Positions 45,301-56,572 of a DNA stretch of 64,000 bases are shown in pieces. Origin of the DNA: Polytrichum commune (Eukaryota; Streptophyta; Polytrichopsida; Polytrichales; Polytrichaceae); NCBI GenBank assembly GCA_950295325.1, contig OX485803.1:4278001-4342000 (forward strand). Reading direction: 5' to 3'. Both the position numbers and the translations under genes were made by a program. How positions within the stretch are numbered: position 1 is the stretch's first letter; every line of letters starts with the position of its first letter. Under the pieces are notes generated by a model. It ran no database searches. It saw nothing but the letters and a program-made list of their open reading frames with translations, and was not told the origin of the DNA.

Positions 45301-46949
45301 CACAACTCCAGTCATCAGTGAAAGGACGACAAGGTAGAAATGGTTGCATCCAACCTACGGGTATGGCAACAAGCTTTGTTATAGAGGGCAGCTTGAGCTT
45401 CCTCAGGACTTGGTTGCATTTCAAGAGCAGCATCGAATTGAGCCAATGCATCCCCCACCTGGACAATGAATCATTATGTAACCATAAGGAGATAAAAACT
45501 TGCCAGAAGCGGAAGACGATGCCAGGGCTCGTGAAGAATCCCAAACATCGAAGTGAGACTCTACCACCAGTACATTTCAGAGACCTTACTCAACCACAGG
45601 TTTACCCTTACATTTTCACTGCTAATTGCTAACCACACTAAACTCGTCTACATTTCAACGGGTATTGTAGACCACATAACTATTTTTATTTATGACATGT
45701 GCAATATGAGTGACCCTAATTTCAGAATGCATGCAACATGCAGTCCATGAGATTGGAAAGAGGAAGGAGACAAAGCAGGAGCAAATGCCATGTTGTACCC
45801 TGCCTTTGGAGAAGAGAGTCAATCCTGTGTTCACTGCATCCATGGCGCTAGTTGGCATTTGCGTATCTGCAGGCGTAGAACCTGTTACAATGATGTCATT
45901 GTTGTTGAAGTCACCAGCATTATCATCAGGATGAGTTCTGCCAATCCCCATCGGTGAATTGCTGAACCTTCCATCAATGCTCTACTTGCACATGAAATGC
46001 ATACTCATACAGTGTTCCTGAGCTGAATTAGTTTATCTTGATTAACTAATTCAGGGTAGCTTGATCCCAAAGCCTTAACCCAAATGAGAACTCCAAGATT
46101 AAGCCGCCTAAGGCCGGAATAGTGCTCGGATGGGGTGACCTTCCTAACACTTTGACTTCCCGTGCTCCACCCAAATCACACTGGGCTATCGGGTGAAGCG
46201 GATATTTTCGGTGCACCATGTGGGACTTGGGGGAGATAGGTGCAGGGCGGCCTCTCCATGTTCATTTTCAGTGTTCCCATTTGAAAGGAGGCATTAGTCT
46301 TCGGAGGCCCTCTCTCGTGATGCCCATTTGGGGATTATATAGACTTAGACCAGCTCGGAGATGATATAAAACCGTTATTCACACGTCGGTAGCAACATTG
46401 GAGTCATCTTTCTTTCTTTCACTTAGTTCGTGATCAAGAGATTTGCACACCAGGGGGGCATCCAGATGAACATGATATTTTCATCCAACCATGGGAATAT
46501 AAGGGCTTGCCCTTGGGGGAGATAATGCTTATCGGCTTGGCAACGTGTTCACCTTTGAAAGGAGGCAATAGACTTTGGGCTCTTCTAATTCTCGTGCTGC
46601 CCGTTTCGGGATTACATATATGTAAACACTTAGAGCAACTTGAAGGTGAAGCAACACCATAATTCACGCGTGTCGACATCTGAGTCATCTGTATTTCTTT
46701 CTTTCGCTTAGTTCATCATCACAAGGTTTGCAAGAGCGAATAAGGTAGGAGAAACGCACCAGTTGAAGTTCCAGACTCTTGACTGGCCATGGCAATCATC
46801 CGTTTGGAGCTCAAAACTCCGCCTCCCCGAACGCCCCGAAGATTTACAACCGACCGAAGCATAAATTTCTTCGAACTAAAGGAAAAGGGATACAGATGCC
46901 TTAAGGTGGGAGTCGTCACCACACCGAGGCAATTCCCCGTGCACGCCAT
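42373..46949 (-). CDS. LPA1: LOW PSII ACCUMULATION 1 family protein, chloroplast
   Basis: LPA1 is a thylakoid membrane protein with TPR repeats that assists photosystem II assembly in Arabidopsis. Exons on the minus strand: 1, 46949 to ~46760; 2, ~45960 to 45799; 3, 45458-45355; 4, 45140-45005; 5, 44821-44590; 6, 44145-43988; 7, 43784-43614; 8, 43270-43170; 9, 42990-42894; 10, 42447-42373 (stop TAA). Phases agree at every junction from exon 2 on. Exon 1 is basic and Ser-rich with almost no acidic residues, like a transit peptide. Exons 2-4 encode the TPR region (ALYNKACCHTRR, then SQALKLALKQYNLKF). Exon 5 has FRRDLKLISEVQAPFRGVRK and a first membrane span (FFYVAFTAAAGI), exon 6 a second span before LYLWENTKEEEQ. 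Exons 8-10 hold RFKAEPVSPGEWE, GEDVYVVLRLDGRVRKSGR and the end FISKLEK. About 470 residues, close to the ~450 I recall for Arabidopsis. The exon 1-2 junction is unresolved. Confidence 0.88.
42991..43169 (-). other. GC-AG intron (LPA1 intron 8)
   Basis: The exon ends ...GAGTGGGAGAG and the intron starts GCAAGT rather than GT; it closes with CTTATCAG. AG|GCAAGT is the known strong consensus of plant GC-AG introns. This is the only donor that keeps frame and joins PGEWE to WMNEQQ. The joined codon is Ser where I recall Arg in the Arabidopsis relative. Confidence 0.75.
46024..46051. repeat. Short perfect hairpin before the 5S-like sequence
   Basis: CTGAATTAGTT pairs with AACTAATTCAG across a 9-10 nt loop, directly before the 5S-like segment. 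It may be part of the same inserted element. Confidence 0.6.
46054..46172 (+). ncRNA. 5S rRNA-like sequence, probably inside a retroelement
   Basis: A 119-nt segment follows plant 5S rRNA from end to end: it starts GGGTAGC...GATCCC, has GAGAACTCCAAGATTAAGC in place of the A-box region, GGCCGGAATAGTGCTCGGAT over the intermediate element and GGATGGGGTGACC at the C box (one extra G), and ends CCGTGCTCCACCC. It lies on the plus strand, antisense to LPA1, in its first intron. Plant Cassandra TRIM elements carry 5S sequence in their LTRs and SINE3-type elements carry it at the 5' end; a stray 5S pseudogene is the third option. Divergence in the promoter boxes argues against a functional 5S gene. 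Confidence 0.75.
46224..46735. repeat. Direct duplication of a ~285-bp block in LPA1 intron 1
   Basis: Two diverged copies share the order CTTGGGGGAGATA, TTTGAAAGGAGGCA-TAG, GGGATTA-ATA, ATTCACACG/ATTCACGCG, GAGTCATCT, TTTCTTTCTTTC-CTTAGTTC. The offset is about 285 bp. The first copy directly follows the 5S-like segment, so the pair could be the two LTR tails of a Cassandra-like TRIM element whose second 5S has been lost. I did not find a primer-binding site. Confidence 0.55.
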
Positions 46950-47310
46950 CGATACTCAAATCCCTCTAACCCTAATTTATTTGCTACTCAGTATCTCGTC
47001 TCATATACAACCGAATTTTAGTAGGAAAAATCTCACAGGTTTCCTCCGAAGCACTGGAAACAGGAATTGGAGTGTTTCGTTCTTTCGAGAATCCTCAGTC
47101 CATCGCTGCCATGAGCTTCGCCATCGTCTTTGAAGCCAATTCGCCATAGCTGCAGCTGAGTTTCTGTGTGGCCCGCAATCCTTCCGAGCCCCCGGGTTCG
47201 GATGTCCCGAGCCATCGTGGCAGCGGGTCCCGCGTGTTATCCAGATCCCGGACCACAGGCCGAGCCGACTTCGAACCTACCTGGAGGGAAGTGGATAAAA
47301 GGGGCATTTT
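46950..47310 (-). promoter_or_regulatory. Likely LPA1 5' leader and promoter-proximal region
   Basis: The stretch upstream of the LPA1 start is more GC-rich than the surroundings between about 47090 and 47290. A TAACCCTAAT motif, close to the plant telo-box, lies at 46974-46983. Open frames on both strands (114, 82, 70, 60 residues) overlap each other and show no recognisable family. A CCT|GTGAGA donor-like site at about 47037 could allow an intron in the leader. No TATA box can be assigned with confidence. Confidence 0.35.
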
Positions 47311-49098
47311 CAGTAGATGAATTGTTGCTAGAAATATTTAATATGACCATCTTAGGGTGCATATGTGTCCATGTAGGGTCACTTAGTAATATAGCCAAAA
47401 GGCGAATTTGTTAAAATAAGTAAACGAACTTGGCTAAATTCATACCTAAACTTTAAAACAAAAGTTGTCAAAAAAAATCATTTTAACAATTTCCCCATTT
47501 CAGTGAATTTATATTCATTTATGATGATCTTGTTCAGAACATGACTGAATTTAGTACATTCTTTATTTCATTGGTTGTCGCTTACCCCATTTCCTAGTGG
47601 CACCCACTTAAATGTTGCATAACATTGTTCAACTACATAGTTGTACACTAAGTCACCCATCAGAAAGTAATTACTCAATGTCATGGTTGTGTACCCATTT
47701 TGAAAGAAGTCTCAACTGAGTAATTGTGGTTTTTTAGGTATTGCAAGCTAACATACCAAAAAAATGCAGTCGGTTTCATCTGTGTTTGGATATTATAAAA
47801 TTCAACTAACAGATGGGTCTCTAATTAGACTACATTAAGAAGTTGCTCAATGCTCACTGGCCTGCCACTATAGTCATATCATTACTCCGCCAATATCAAC
47901 ATAATATTATTAAGCAGTCATTCATGTGGACTCAAAGAATATAACCATAGGATGCAATAGCTAGTGCAATATCCAAACTTTAACATAGAGGTGCACCTCA
48001 AAACACTATTGACGAAACCATGTCAAGATGTTAGTAAGTGCACTTGAATGACAAGTGTCATGAGGTGATAACTTTTGATGAAGTTGTTAATCATCAATGT
48101 AACTTGGCATATGTTTCAAAATAGGGTAAGTGACATTTTACAAATGTGACATTAAATACCATAAATGGTGTAATACAATGGCATCCAGTAGAGAGAAACC
48201 AACCTTGGTGAAGAATTTATGATCCCCCAACAACTGCCATCCCTCTTATCATCCAAGTAAACCCATACTTCAAGATCCCATTGGTAATTTATAGGGCACC
48301 GTAATTTCAATCAAGTTGGGACTCAATTTCGATCAGATAGGAACCAATTAGCACATGTTTTGGTTTTGAGTGTTGAATTGAGGAGGAATGAGCGGTTATG
48401 ATAGACTCTAGACATTGGTAATATGTTCAAGCCAACTTTTGGCCTAAGGGCGGGCACTTAGGAAAATGTACAAAACCACGTGCAAAAAATGTAAGGTGGA
48501 TTTTATTCAAGACACAAAAATTTTACAAAAAAAATTCAGATATACAATAGTGTCCTCTAAATATGAATTTGGGGATTATAGATATTTTACGGTGTGGTTT
48601 AAGTTGTGGTATTTTATTATTATTTAGATGTAAAGTAACATACATTAAATTTAATTTAAAAAAATTCTAGGTTCAACATAAATCATTTGCCATTAGTGGC
48701 ATGGGATGAGAAATAAGCAAAATGTATGTGGACATGTCGATGGATTTGTTGAAACAATCATCTTTGGATGAAAAGTACCGTCATCTAGCGATGGAAGGGT
48801 TGGCTAGCTTATTTAGGGTTTTTTAAGGGGTTCAAGAACCATACACATGGTATTAGAGTAGTAAGAATTATTTGCAAGGTAATAGGGTAATATAGGGCAT
48901 CATACAAGCATGGAAGAGACAATCTTAGGATTTTGAAAAGGGCCATTGAGCACAATAGCGTTGAGCTCAGTTTTTCATTTCCATCCTTAGATTTTTGTTT
49001 TCTCCTCTAATTGGCCGCCGCAATCTCTCTTTATTGAGTGCTTGCTCGCACTACTTTAGTTTAGTAGCACTCGCTCACTATGCTCCTTTGCTCCTTTG
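47311..49098. other. Gene-free stretch with MITE fragments
   Basis: No gene is supported. A half copy of foldback family E (ATAATATTATTAAGCAGTC, ATAACCATAGGATGCAA) lies at 47897-47960 and a family D' fragment (GACAAGTGTCATGAGGTGA to TACCATAAATGGTGTAAT) at 48040-48175. Confidence 0.45.
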
Positions 49099-50694
49099 CA
49101 GGGCATAAAATTGACACCCTGGGGGGTGTATTTTGCTTCCTAGAGTGTCCTAGGACACCCAAATCTCAAACAGGGTGTCCCCAAGGACACCCAAAAATCC
49201 TACAAGGGTGTCCTTTTTACACCCAAAAAAAATTCAGGGTGTCCCCTGTACTTGTAGGACCTATCAGCGTATATGTTTGACAAAGTTTTTGCAAGTTTTT
49301 CTTTTTTGACACGCAAAAACTTGCACAAAAAAAAATGCACGTCAATTGACACGCACATTCTAGAAATTGACACGCACATTCTAGAAATTGACACGTACTG
49401 TGACTTGTGAAGAAAAAAATCACACGTCAATTGACACACTAGAAATTGAAATGACATGTATTACTTGAGTACTATAAAGTGCAGCTCAAGTATCCGGAAA
49501 ACATAACCCATAACAGTAGGAGAACTTCCTACACTCACTCACATACTTAAGTTCAACTTTGCTCTTGCAATTTCCTTTGTAACCGGGAGCTAGGACGGTG
49601 AATGGAGAGCGAGACTAACTAGGAACATGGCGAGGCAAATGTTTCTATCACCGTGGTGCCTCCACATCCTCCACTCATTATGAGTTTTTTCTTGCTTCCA
49701 ACCAATGTGAGTTTTTCTTGCTTTTCAACCAAAATTGTTTTGAGCAATTCCCTTTTAATCACTGGTGTATGAATATGAGGAGTTTGGTGCGGATACCAAA
49801 TTTGTGGCACAATTTTTGGACATTTCTAGAGGTGGTGAGATCCATTTTCAAGACTCTACAGGAGTGGTGCATTCACATATATTGCATTATGCACCATTGC
49901 CTCATGCAATTGAGTTTGGTGGTGATGGTACCCTCCATGGGTGCAAGGTGGTTGCACAGGCTTATGTGGTTAAGGTGATAGAATCATTGCAGCAACGATT
50001 TCCTGATTTGAAGCTCTTCAATGCAACTAAGCTATTTAGCCCTGTCTGTTTTTCAACAGACTTGACACTTCTTCATCGAAATGCTCGTTTATGGCTTTAG
50101 AGTTTCATTGACCACTTCTGCATTAATGGAGGGAATCTTTTTGATGAGCGTGGTTTAAAATCAGAGCTTCGAGGTTTTTTGGATACACTTCATATTTCAT
50201 GTGGTGGTCTTAAAATGCACCAAGCTTGGATGGTTTATTCTTCCAATTTGGACTATGTTGGAAGATATCCTCATATGACAAAGTTGTGGCAAGCTGTTCT
50301 TGTAATTCCTGCTAGTACAGCTTCTTGTGAGAGGATTTTCTACTCAAAATCATATTAAATCTATTTTACGGTGTAGTTTGGTATTAGAGACTTTGGAAGC
50401 ACAAATGAGAGTTGCAATGGCAAAAATCCCCATAGAGGCCATTGACTTTGAACAAGTATGGGTAAAGTGGTGTGCTATGAAAGGCCGCCGCTTGTAGGTT
50501 TGATTTGCATTGCAAGTTATGATATGTAGTGATTTTTTTGATTTTTAATTGAAATTTTGAAATGATATTATATATTTTTCAAAATTGTACCTATTTTGAC
50601 AAAAAAAAAATTTAAGAGAAATTTATGAGGACACCCAAAAATTGGAGCAGGGTGTCCCCTGGAAATTTGGCTAGGGTGTCAAATTTATGGCCTG
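49099..50694 (+). mobile_element. hAT element, family C, perfect 8-bp TSD
   Basis: The left end CAGGGCATAAAATTGACACC and the right end GGTGTCAAATTTATGGCCTG are inverted repeats with hAT-type CAGGG termini. CTCCTTTG flanks both ends exactly (49091-49098, 50695-50702). Subterminal GGACACCC / GGGTGTCC motifs are repeated at both ends (49137-49250; 50628-50683), as seen for transposase-binding sites in hAT elements. The 1596-bp element carries the C-terminal half of a broken transposase (49765-50497) and is therefore an internally deleted derivative. Confidence 0.88.
49765..50497 (+). pseudogene. hAT transposase remnant with C-terminal dimerisation domain
   Basis: The first 111 residues are open, including RFPDLKLFNATKLFSPVCF and TDLTLLHRNARLWL, then an in-frame stop follows. 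The same frame continues with FIDHFCINGGNLFDERGLKS, GGLKMHQAWMVYSSNLDYVG and MTKLWQAVLVIPASTASCER, the typical hAT C-terminal region, then a frameshift and KSILRCSLVLETLEAQMRVA in the next frame. The BED zinc finger and most of the RNase H-like core are absent. The protein cannot be functional. Confidence 0.8.
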
Positions 50695-50779
50695 CTCCTT
50701 TGCATAGTGAGCGAGCGAGCATAGTTTAGGGTTTAGGCGTTGTGCCCACTTGCTCGTTGTGCTCACTTGCTCTTGTACT

Positions 50780-51330
50780 TTAGGTCGAACTCAAACCCGA
50801 CCTTTGAGATTGGAAGAATGTCAAACATGGCTCAAAGGGTATCAGAAGGAGGTCGAAGAGGATCGGAAGATCTCAACTCCACCTGATTCTTTTGCCGCAA
50901 GCTGACTTTCGAAATTTAAGTCGAACTCGACCCGACCTTGGAGATTGGAAAAACGTCAAGCTCGGCTCAAGGAGATAAGAAGAAGGTCGAAGAAGATCAG
51001 AAGATCGCAACTCAACCTGACTCTCGGTGCCACAAGGTGTTGGGCCTCTCATAAGATCGCAGATCTGCAAGCTCTCGAAATCCAGGTCGAAGTTGATCTG
51101 CAAGCTCTCAAACCCAGGCCACAATTGATCTACAAGCTCTCAAAGTCTAGATCGAACCCTACCCGACCTTGAAAATCAAAAGAAGAAGAGAAGAAGGCTG
51201 GATGGTCAAAGTTGATCTGCAAGCTTTCGAAATCTAGATCCAACTCTAACCAACCTTAGAGATTGGAAGAAGAAGAGAGGAAGGCCGGAAGAAGATTGGA
51301 AGTTGGTCGTAATCTAGATAGTGAGAGGAA
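50780..51330. repeat. Tandem repeats with GATCTGCAAGCTCTC units
   Basis: A ~138-bp block (TCGAACTC, GACCTTTGAGATTGGAA, GTCGAAGAGGATCGGAAGAT) is repeated once, 50782-50900 and 50920-51035. It is followed by at least four units of about 36 bp built on GATCTGCAAGCTCTCGAAAT, 51058-51235. Frames across it are repetitive and not gene-like. Confidence 0.6.
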
Positions 51331-51335
51331 CTCTG

Positions 51336-53867
51336 AGGCAACACAACAACCAAGGTTCATCACCGAGTAGAGTGTTGAATGCACAACAAGGTCATTGCGA
51401 AGTTGATGAGCTGAGAAGCGAGGGGAAGCTCGACATCTTTGTTGATCCAGAAGTGCTCCAGTTGAAATACTAGTGTTCTCAGGCCCAACCGGTTACATGC
51501 TGACATCTCTCGGTTATTTTCTTTGCTATCTTGAGGTATGCTCTCTAAACTCTGAAGTGATTGGCAATCTTGAAAGTTCATGGAGTCTTGAAAATTCCGG
51601 GAGTATAAAGTGGCTTTGAATCAAGTGGCTTTGGGTGAAGGTTCTAGCTCATTCTGGTGAGGTATATTGATGTCTAGTAAGTATGTCATGTGGTTACAGT
51701 GGGACTATAATGTTTCCATCGAGGTAGGTATAGAAGTCATGTTGGCCCTTTTTGAAAGAAAAAAAAATTAAACAATAGTATGTGGAAGTTTTGAAAATGA
51801 TGAATGAGAGATATGCGTTATGTAATACCAGGTGCGCCTTCTGTGGCAATTGGAATTACCTTTCTGTGGTACTAAGGAATCATCCTCGACTCGGTTGAGA
51901 TGTTGTAAGGAGTAGAAGTAAATAGGAGTTGAAGAGGAAATTTGCACTCAAGTCTCATCGACCTTAATCTTATCTATATAACCTACTATTGCGTATATTG
52001 TTTATGTTCTTTTTATCAGAAACTTCGAGCTAAAACTTCGTGTTGTTGTTGTTACTTCACCTAATTGCACTAAACACTAAAATATGAACCTTAAACCATA
52101 AATCAAATGCATTAAAGTCTAAACATTGAAATTTGGAACGCTGATTGTGCTCTGAATATGGAAACCATGATTCTTGTACATGCACTTGACTTGGAACCTT
52201 ATAGCAGACAGTTTTCTAAGTCAAACCGTAGTTTTTTAAAGTTTGCCATGATTTTTGACTATGATATAGAGTGTAACAAACTCCCAAGTGGGGTGCAAAA
52301 AAATCACCATCTTTATCTACCTCAAAAGGCTCCTCATACATCTCACCCTGCCTAATCCATGTCCATACATGGTAGATGCACGGTTGGGGTACCCAAAAGG
52401 AATATCCCTCACCAAAATTGTCAATTCTTAAAAGCTTTGAAGAAACCTAAAAATACATCTTCTTGTAAACATAAGAAAATGACAGTCCTTAGTATACCTT
52501 ATAGTGTACAAAATTGGAATACATATATATGATGATTTGTATTTCCAAATTTCAAGTTCACATGCATCTTCTAGAGGTTGTCAAAGGTCATTGACCAGAT
52601 AATGGTTCTCTCACATATTGAACTTGATTGCCATCTTTGGAGCATGTTTGCTTTGGGTTGTTGCCCAAAATGCTAAACATAGCTAACAAGGGGCAACACT
52701 CATAGGAAAATAAACTTGCCTCCTCACTCAAGTCTTAGTGACCTTCTACAAAGATCACATTCACCTTGGAGCATTGTTCTCTTTCATATCAAATCGAATC
52801 TAATGGGACTTGCGCCTATCTCTTCTTGGAATATATAAGAATAATTACCATGCCAAATGGGAGACCCAGATGATGATGCGAGGTGGTGATTTAGAATATT
52901 CTCCCGGCAAGAGATGACCCCTCAGCTTCTTGGGGCAATAATGGGTTAACCACACAAAATACACGTACCAATTACTCATCTCAAAGCACTAGGTGCCTCA
53001 AATTTATTGTTATGATAAAATAACATTGGTGGTTATTGAGTCTTGACAATATTTTGAGTTAGAAAATTGCTTCTATATCCATACTAGCTTTGTGTGTTAT
53101 TCTCTTATTTCATTTTTTACTTCCTTATATCAATTACAAGACAATATTCATGGCTCCTTAACGGGTACCCAAAACGTGCACATACCCTATAATGTTATAT
53201 GGTTGCCTCAAGTTTCGATCAAGAAGACTCAACATTATGATATAGATAGATTCAGAGGGAGACTATTCCTATTCTTACAACGTAATGGAAGCACTCGTGC
53301 TACTTTGTCCATGTAGAGCATATGTGATCAGTCTTGCAACACCACACTTGCAATGTACACATCTCTCACAAAGCATGTTGCCAAAATGGTGACAACAAAC
53401 TGCTCACCCAAATGACAGGAACAAGACAATTAGAATCCATTTGTTCCAGAGGAGAGAGATGAAGTTGGGTTGATGGACGTGATCAAAAAGAAGAAGAAGA
53501 AGAAGAAGAAGAAGCCCGGTTTCCAAAGGAGGCTAGAGTGAATAGAGTGTCTGTTTGCAGAGCATCCTAGGCCACGCCCCAGGGCGATGGCGTTAGATGC
53601 AAAACGACTTCACCCTTTGCAGAGAGTAGACACTATATTTAATAACTAATGATCATAGTCGATCAATGTCCAACATCACAATAAGAACATATAGTGAGAG
53701 GTACAATGACATCTAAACAACCTACCATGTAGATGGACGTCACAGCCTAATGGTAACATAGAATTGGTGGCTTAAACCACGAGACTTTTGAAAGGTCATG
53801 AGAGACATTGACTAGGGCGTGGGCAGGAATAAATAAGTGTCTTGATTACACAATTTTATAAAAGGAA
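51336..53867. other. Gene-free stretch with a family A fragment
   Basis: A family A fragment lies at about 51455-51590 (CCAACCGGTTACATGCTGAC, CTAAACTCTGAAGTGATTGG), lacking both ends. An (AAG)9 tract lies at 53489-53513. The remaining sequence shows no recognisable gene; the 74-residue frame at 53092 could be an upstream scrap of the LINE that follows. Confidence 0.4.
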
Positions 53868-54620
53868 TTGAAAGGAATTGCATACTTTATGCAAGTGATA
53901 TTAGTTTTGGTTGGCATACTAATGAATATTTCTTCCATGGTTGTGCAATTATTCAATTATATACTTTCAAGTTTATTATGGGTTCAACAAGGGCATGTCC
54001 ACTTATCCCTCTCTTGGTTAGTCAATAAAGAAGGTTTACTCTCTCAACACCTAGTTAAACAAGAATTTAATACTTGGCACAATTCAACAACCATAAGGAA
54101 GAAATCACATGGTCTATCTCACTTGGAAACCCATCATAACCCAAGGATATAAAAAATAACATATGATGATATCAAGGAGGCTTTTCTTGCTAAAGCATGG
54201 AACTCTTTCCATCTCTCAAGAAAGAAACTAGATTACCTCCACCTCAAGGATTTTTTTCAAATACGAATGTGAATTGTACTTGAAGCATCCATTAACTTCA
54301 CCACAATGCAAGATCATTGTTGCCTCCACACCTCAAACCATAGACTTGCGATTGCAAATGGATGATGGACAACTATCCCTATCTCTAGAGATACTATACT
54401 ATGCCACATTTGCTCCTCTAATGCAGTTGAAAATGAGGCACATTTCCTGTTGGAATGTCCCCTATAAAACCCCAAGAGAGATAAGTTCCCATCACTATTT
54501 AAGAACGTAGTTCGAGGAAGCCTCATGTATTTCTTTCAATTAGATCATCAAGTTGACATAAGCCTCTCTCTCACAACAGCTACCACACTCCACCACACTT
54601 GCACTTAATCAAGCTTAATT
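53868..54620 (+). pseudogene. LINE ORF2 C-terminal remnant
   Basis: Conceptual translation with frameshifts gives a run that fits the zinc-finger end of a LINE/endonuclease-reverse-transcriptase ORF2: NTWHNSTTIRKK, WNSFHLSRKKLDYLHLKDF, HRLAIANGWWTTIPISRD, then LCHICSSNAVENEAHFLLEC with a Cys-Cys-His-Cys pattern, NPKRDKFPSLFKNVVRGSL and FFQLDHQVDISLSLT. The catalytic domains are missing. It is a different LINE lineage from the one at 14940. Confidence 0.65.
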
Positions 54621-55153
54621 AGTTCAAATGTGTATGAACACTTGTAGAAACGTAGGCCTTGCGCCGAATTACCTTCTAATACAGTTATTTAGACTTAATA
54701 ACATTTCATCACACTCAATTAGTTTGAGTGTGTATAAATACTTTGTGAAAGTAGAAGGTATTAACTACAATATTATAAAATAAGCATACTTAAAACAAAA
54801 CACTAATTTTAGTCCCATTTTAGAATGACAAAGACCCTTTGAATGGTAAGTCACAAAAATTATAACCTCAATGCTAATGAGGGTTTTGCAATGTTTTTGA
54901 CTTCCAAGTTAATTAAATGTTTTATTGGTTATTTCACTTGACAAAGAAAATCCCAATCAATTGCTTATTAACTCAATTGAAGTGAATATATATGTATATA
55001 TATATTAGATTTTGGACCTTGAAAATGAAGTGCACTCAATATAGGTTATATGGACAAGTTGCCGTCAAGAATGCAAGGGTCAAGCCAAGGTCGGGGGGTT
55101 GAGGCTCGAACTTTTCTGGTGCTGCCCTTGCCCGCCGTCCTGATGTGTGTAAC
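54621..55153. other. Gene-free stretch
   Basis: No gene is seen. Two phrases repeat about 120 bp apart (AATTAGTTCAAATGTGTATG near 54617 and AATTAGTTTGAGTGTGTATA near 54717). An AT microsatellite lies at 54989-55006. Confidence 0.35.
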
Positions 55154-55833
55154 CAGTGGTGAATTTTCACAAGGTCCCTAACATGTCCAAGGACATGTTC
55201 ATAAAAAAAAACATTTCCAATGGACGGGTTCTTAGAAAATGAACCGGTTTTTGGACGTGTCAAATTCACTTTGGACGGGTTCTAAAAATAACAATTTGTT
55301 TGATAATTTTTTCCCAAAAAAATAAATGATACAAATATCAATTACATTATGTCATATATGACATGTGAATATAAGCATAATGCAATCAAACCACTTATAC
55401 TCAATCAATATATCAATCTTGAAGTGCTTGATTCACTTGCATACATTAATTCATCAACCAAAAAGTTTAGAATGGGGTGTACTGGAAGATGAGAATCGAC
55501 AACAAAAGACAGATAATTGACGAACATTGAAGGCATAATTTGTCAAGATCCTATTGTTTCCAAGTGCAACCAATCACATGTTGACATCTTTCGGTTTTTT
55601 TTGTTTTTTTTCTAATTTTTTACCAACATTGTAAGAGACTTATTTATACCTCTTGCGGGACGGGTATTTTCATTTTCAAACCGGTTTTGGAACGGGTTGT
55701 ATTTTCTTTAACCTTTCCATGGACGGGTTGGTTTAGAAATTACCGGTTTTGGGACGGGTTGCAATTTTTTTTGCCTTTCAATTCAAGGTTTTTGGACATG
55801 GACGGGCAAAAACTTTGTGAAGAATCAGCCCTG
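55154..55833. mobile_element. hAT-type element, family B, copy 2 (internal deletion)
   Basis: It starts CAGTGGTGAATTTTCACAAG and ends TTTGTGAAGAATCAGCCCTG. TGTGTAAC flanks both ends exactly (55146-55153, 55834-55841). It is colinear with the 1103-bp copy at 17612 but lacks about 410 bp between ATTCATCAACCA and TAGAATGGGGTGTACTGG. It keeps the family A-like segment (CAAGATCCTATTGTTTCC, CACATGTTGACATCTTTCGG). Confidence 0.88.
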
Positions 55834-55841
55834 TGTGTAAC

Positions 55842-56572
55842 ACTCGTTGGAGGTATTTAAAGAGACCCCATAATTGGGAGCCCGATGCCCTTTACGAAAA
55901 CCTTATGAGCAACTAAGGAATCCAGTTCGTTCAAAGAAAGTCATGCCCACGTTTGCCAGCTTGTCTTGGGGTTGATAGACAGCCGTAGGATGTAGATACG
56001 ATGGACGGCTGAGATACTCCGCCCCTCCCGTGGCTCCATCGGCTGTTAGTGAAGCTCCATGCTCTTTCTTAAGCGACGGCCTGCAACTTGTCCTCAGCCG
56101 ACCCTCGGATAGCCATAGCGCGTTCATTTCAGCATAGCTTGTTGCAGGGCATTGCACTCGTGGTATTGCGTTGGTGCTGGTGTTGGCGAAGTTGTTCCCT
56201 ATAAGCTGGGGGTGGAGATGTTGGGCATGATCGTGTGAAGAAAGGATGGCCAAATAGGCTGGGGTTTTAGTTTATACCATATTGGCAAGAGCTTGTTGGA
56301 AATTCAGTGTGATTTCGTTTCTCAACATTCACAAGCGATCTGGCATCAAATAGCTGTAACTGATGAGTACTCTCTCGTTCAAGTGAACTAGATCGTGGCT
56401 ACTACATCATCTGAACCAATACTGCATGTCCGAAGGCAATCGCAAGGCAGCAGAAAGATCAGTCGCACTAACATGTGATGGATTAACAGATGCTAGTGCC
56501 ACCAGAATTTTGACGAGTGCCAAAGGAAAGAGCATTCTCATTTCAAGGTGAAATAGAGTCGGTGGGATACAA
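55842..56572. promoter_or_regulatory. Upstream region of the 421-residue membrane protein gene
   Basis: This stretch separates the family B element from the start codon at 56573. It is moderately GC-rich with no element I recognise. A 116-residue minus-strand frame (55903-56253) has no identifiable family. No TATA box or initiator can be assigned with confidence. Confidence 0.3.

Noticed and set aside
46054-46172. Functional 5S rRNA gene
   Set aside because: Single copy, diverged A box and an extra base in the C box, no 5S array, and a position inside a protein-coding gene's intron.
47095-47414. Possible divergent gene upstream of LPA1 (frames of 60-114 residues on both strands)
   Set aside because: No family resemblance, overlapping frames on both strands; the GC-rich leader or promoter of LPA1 explains it.
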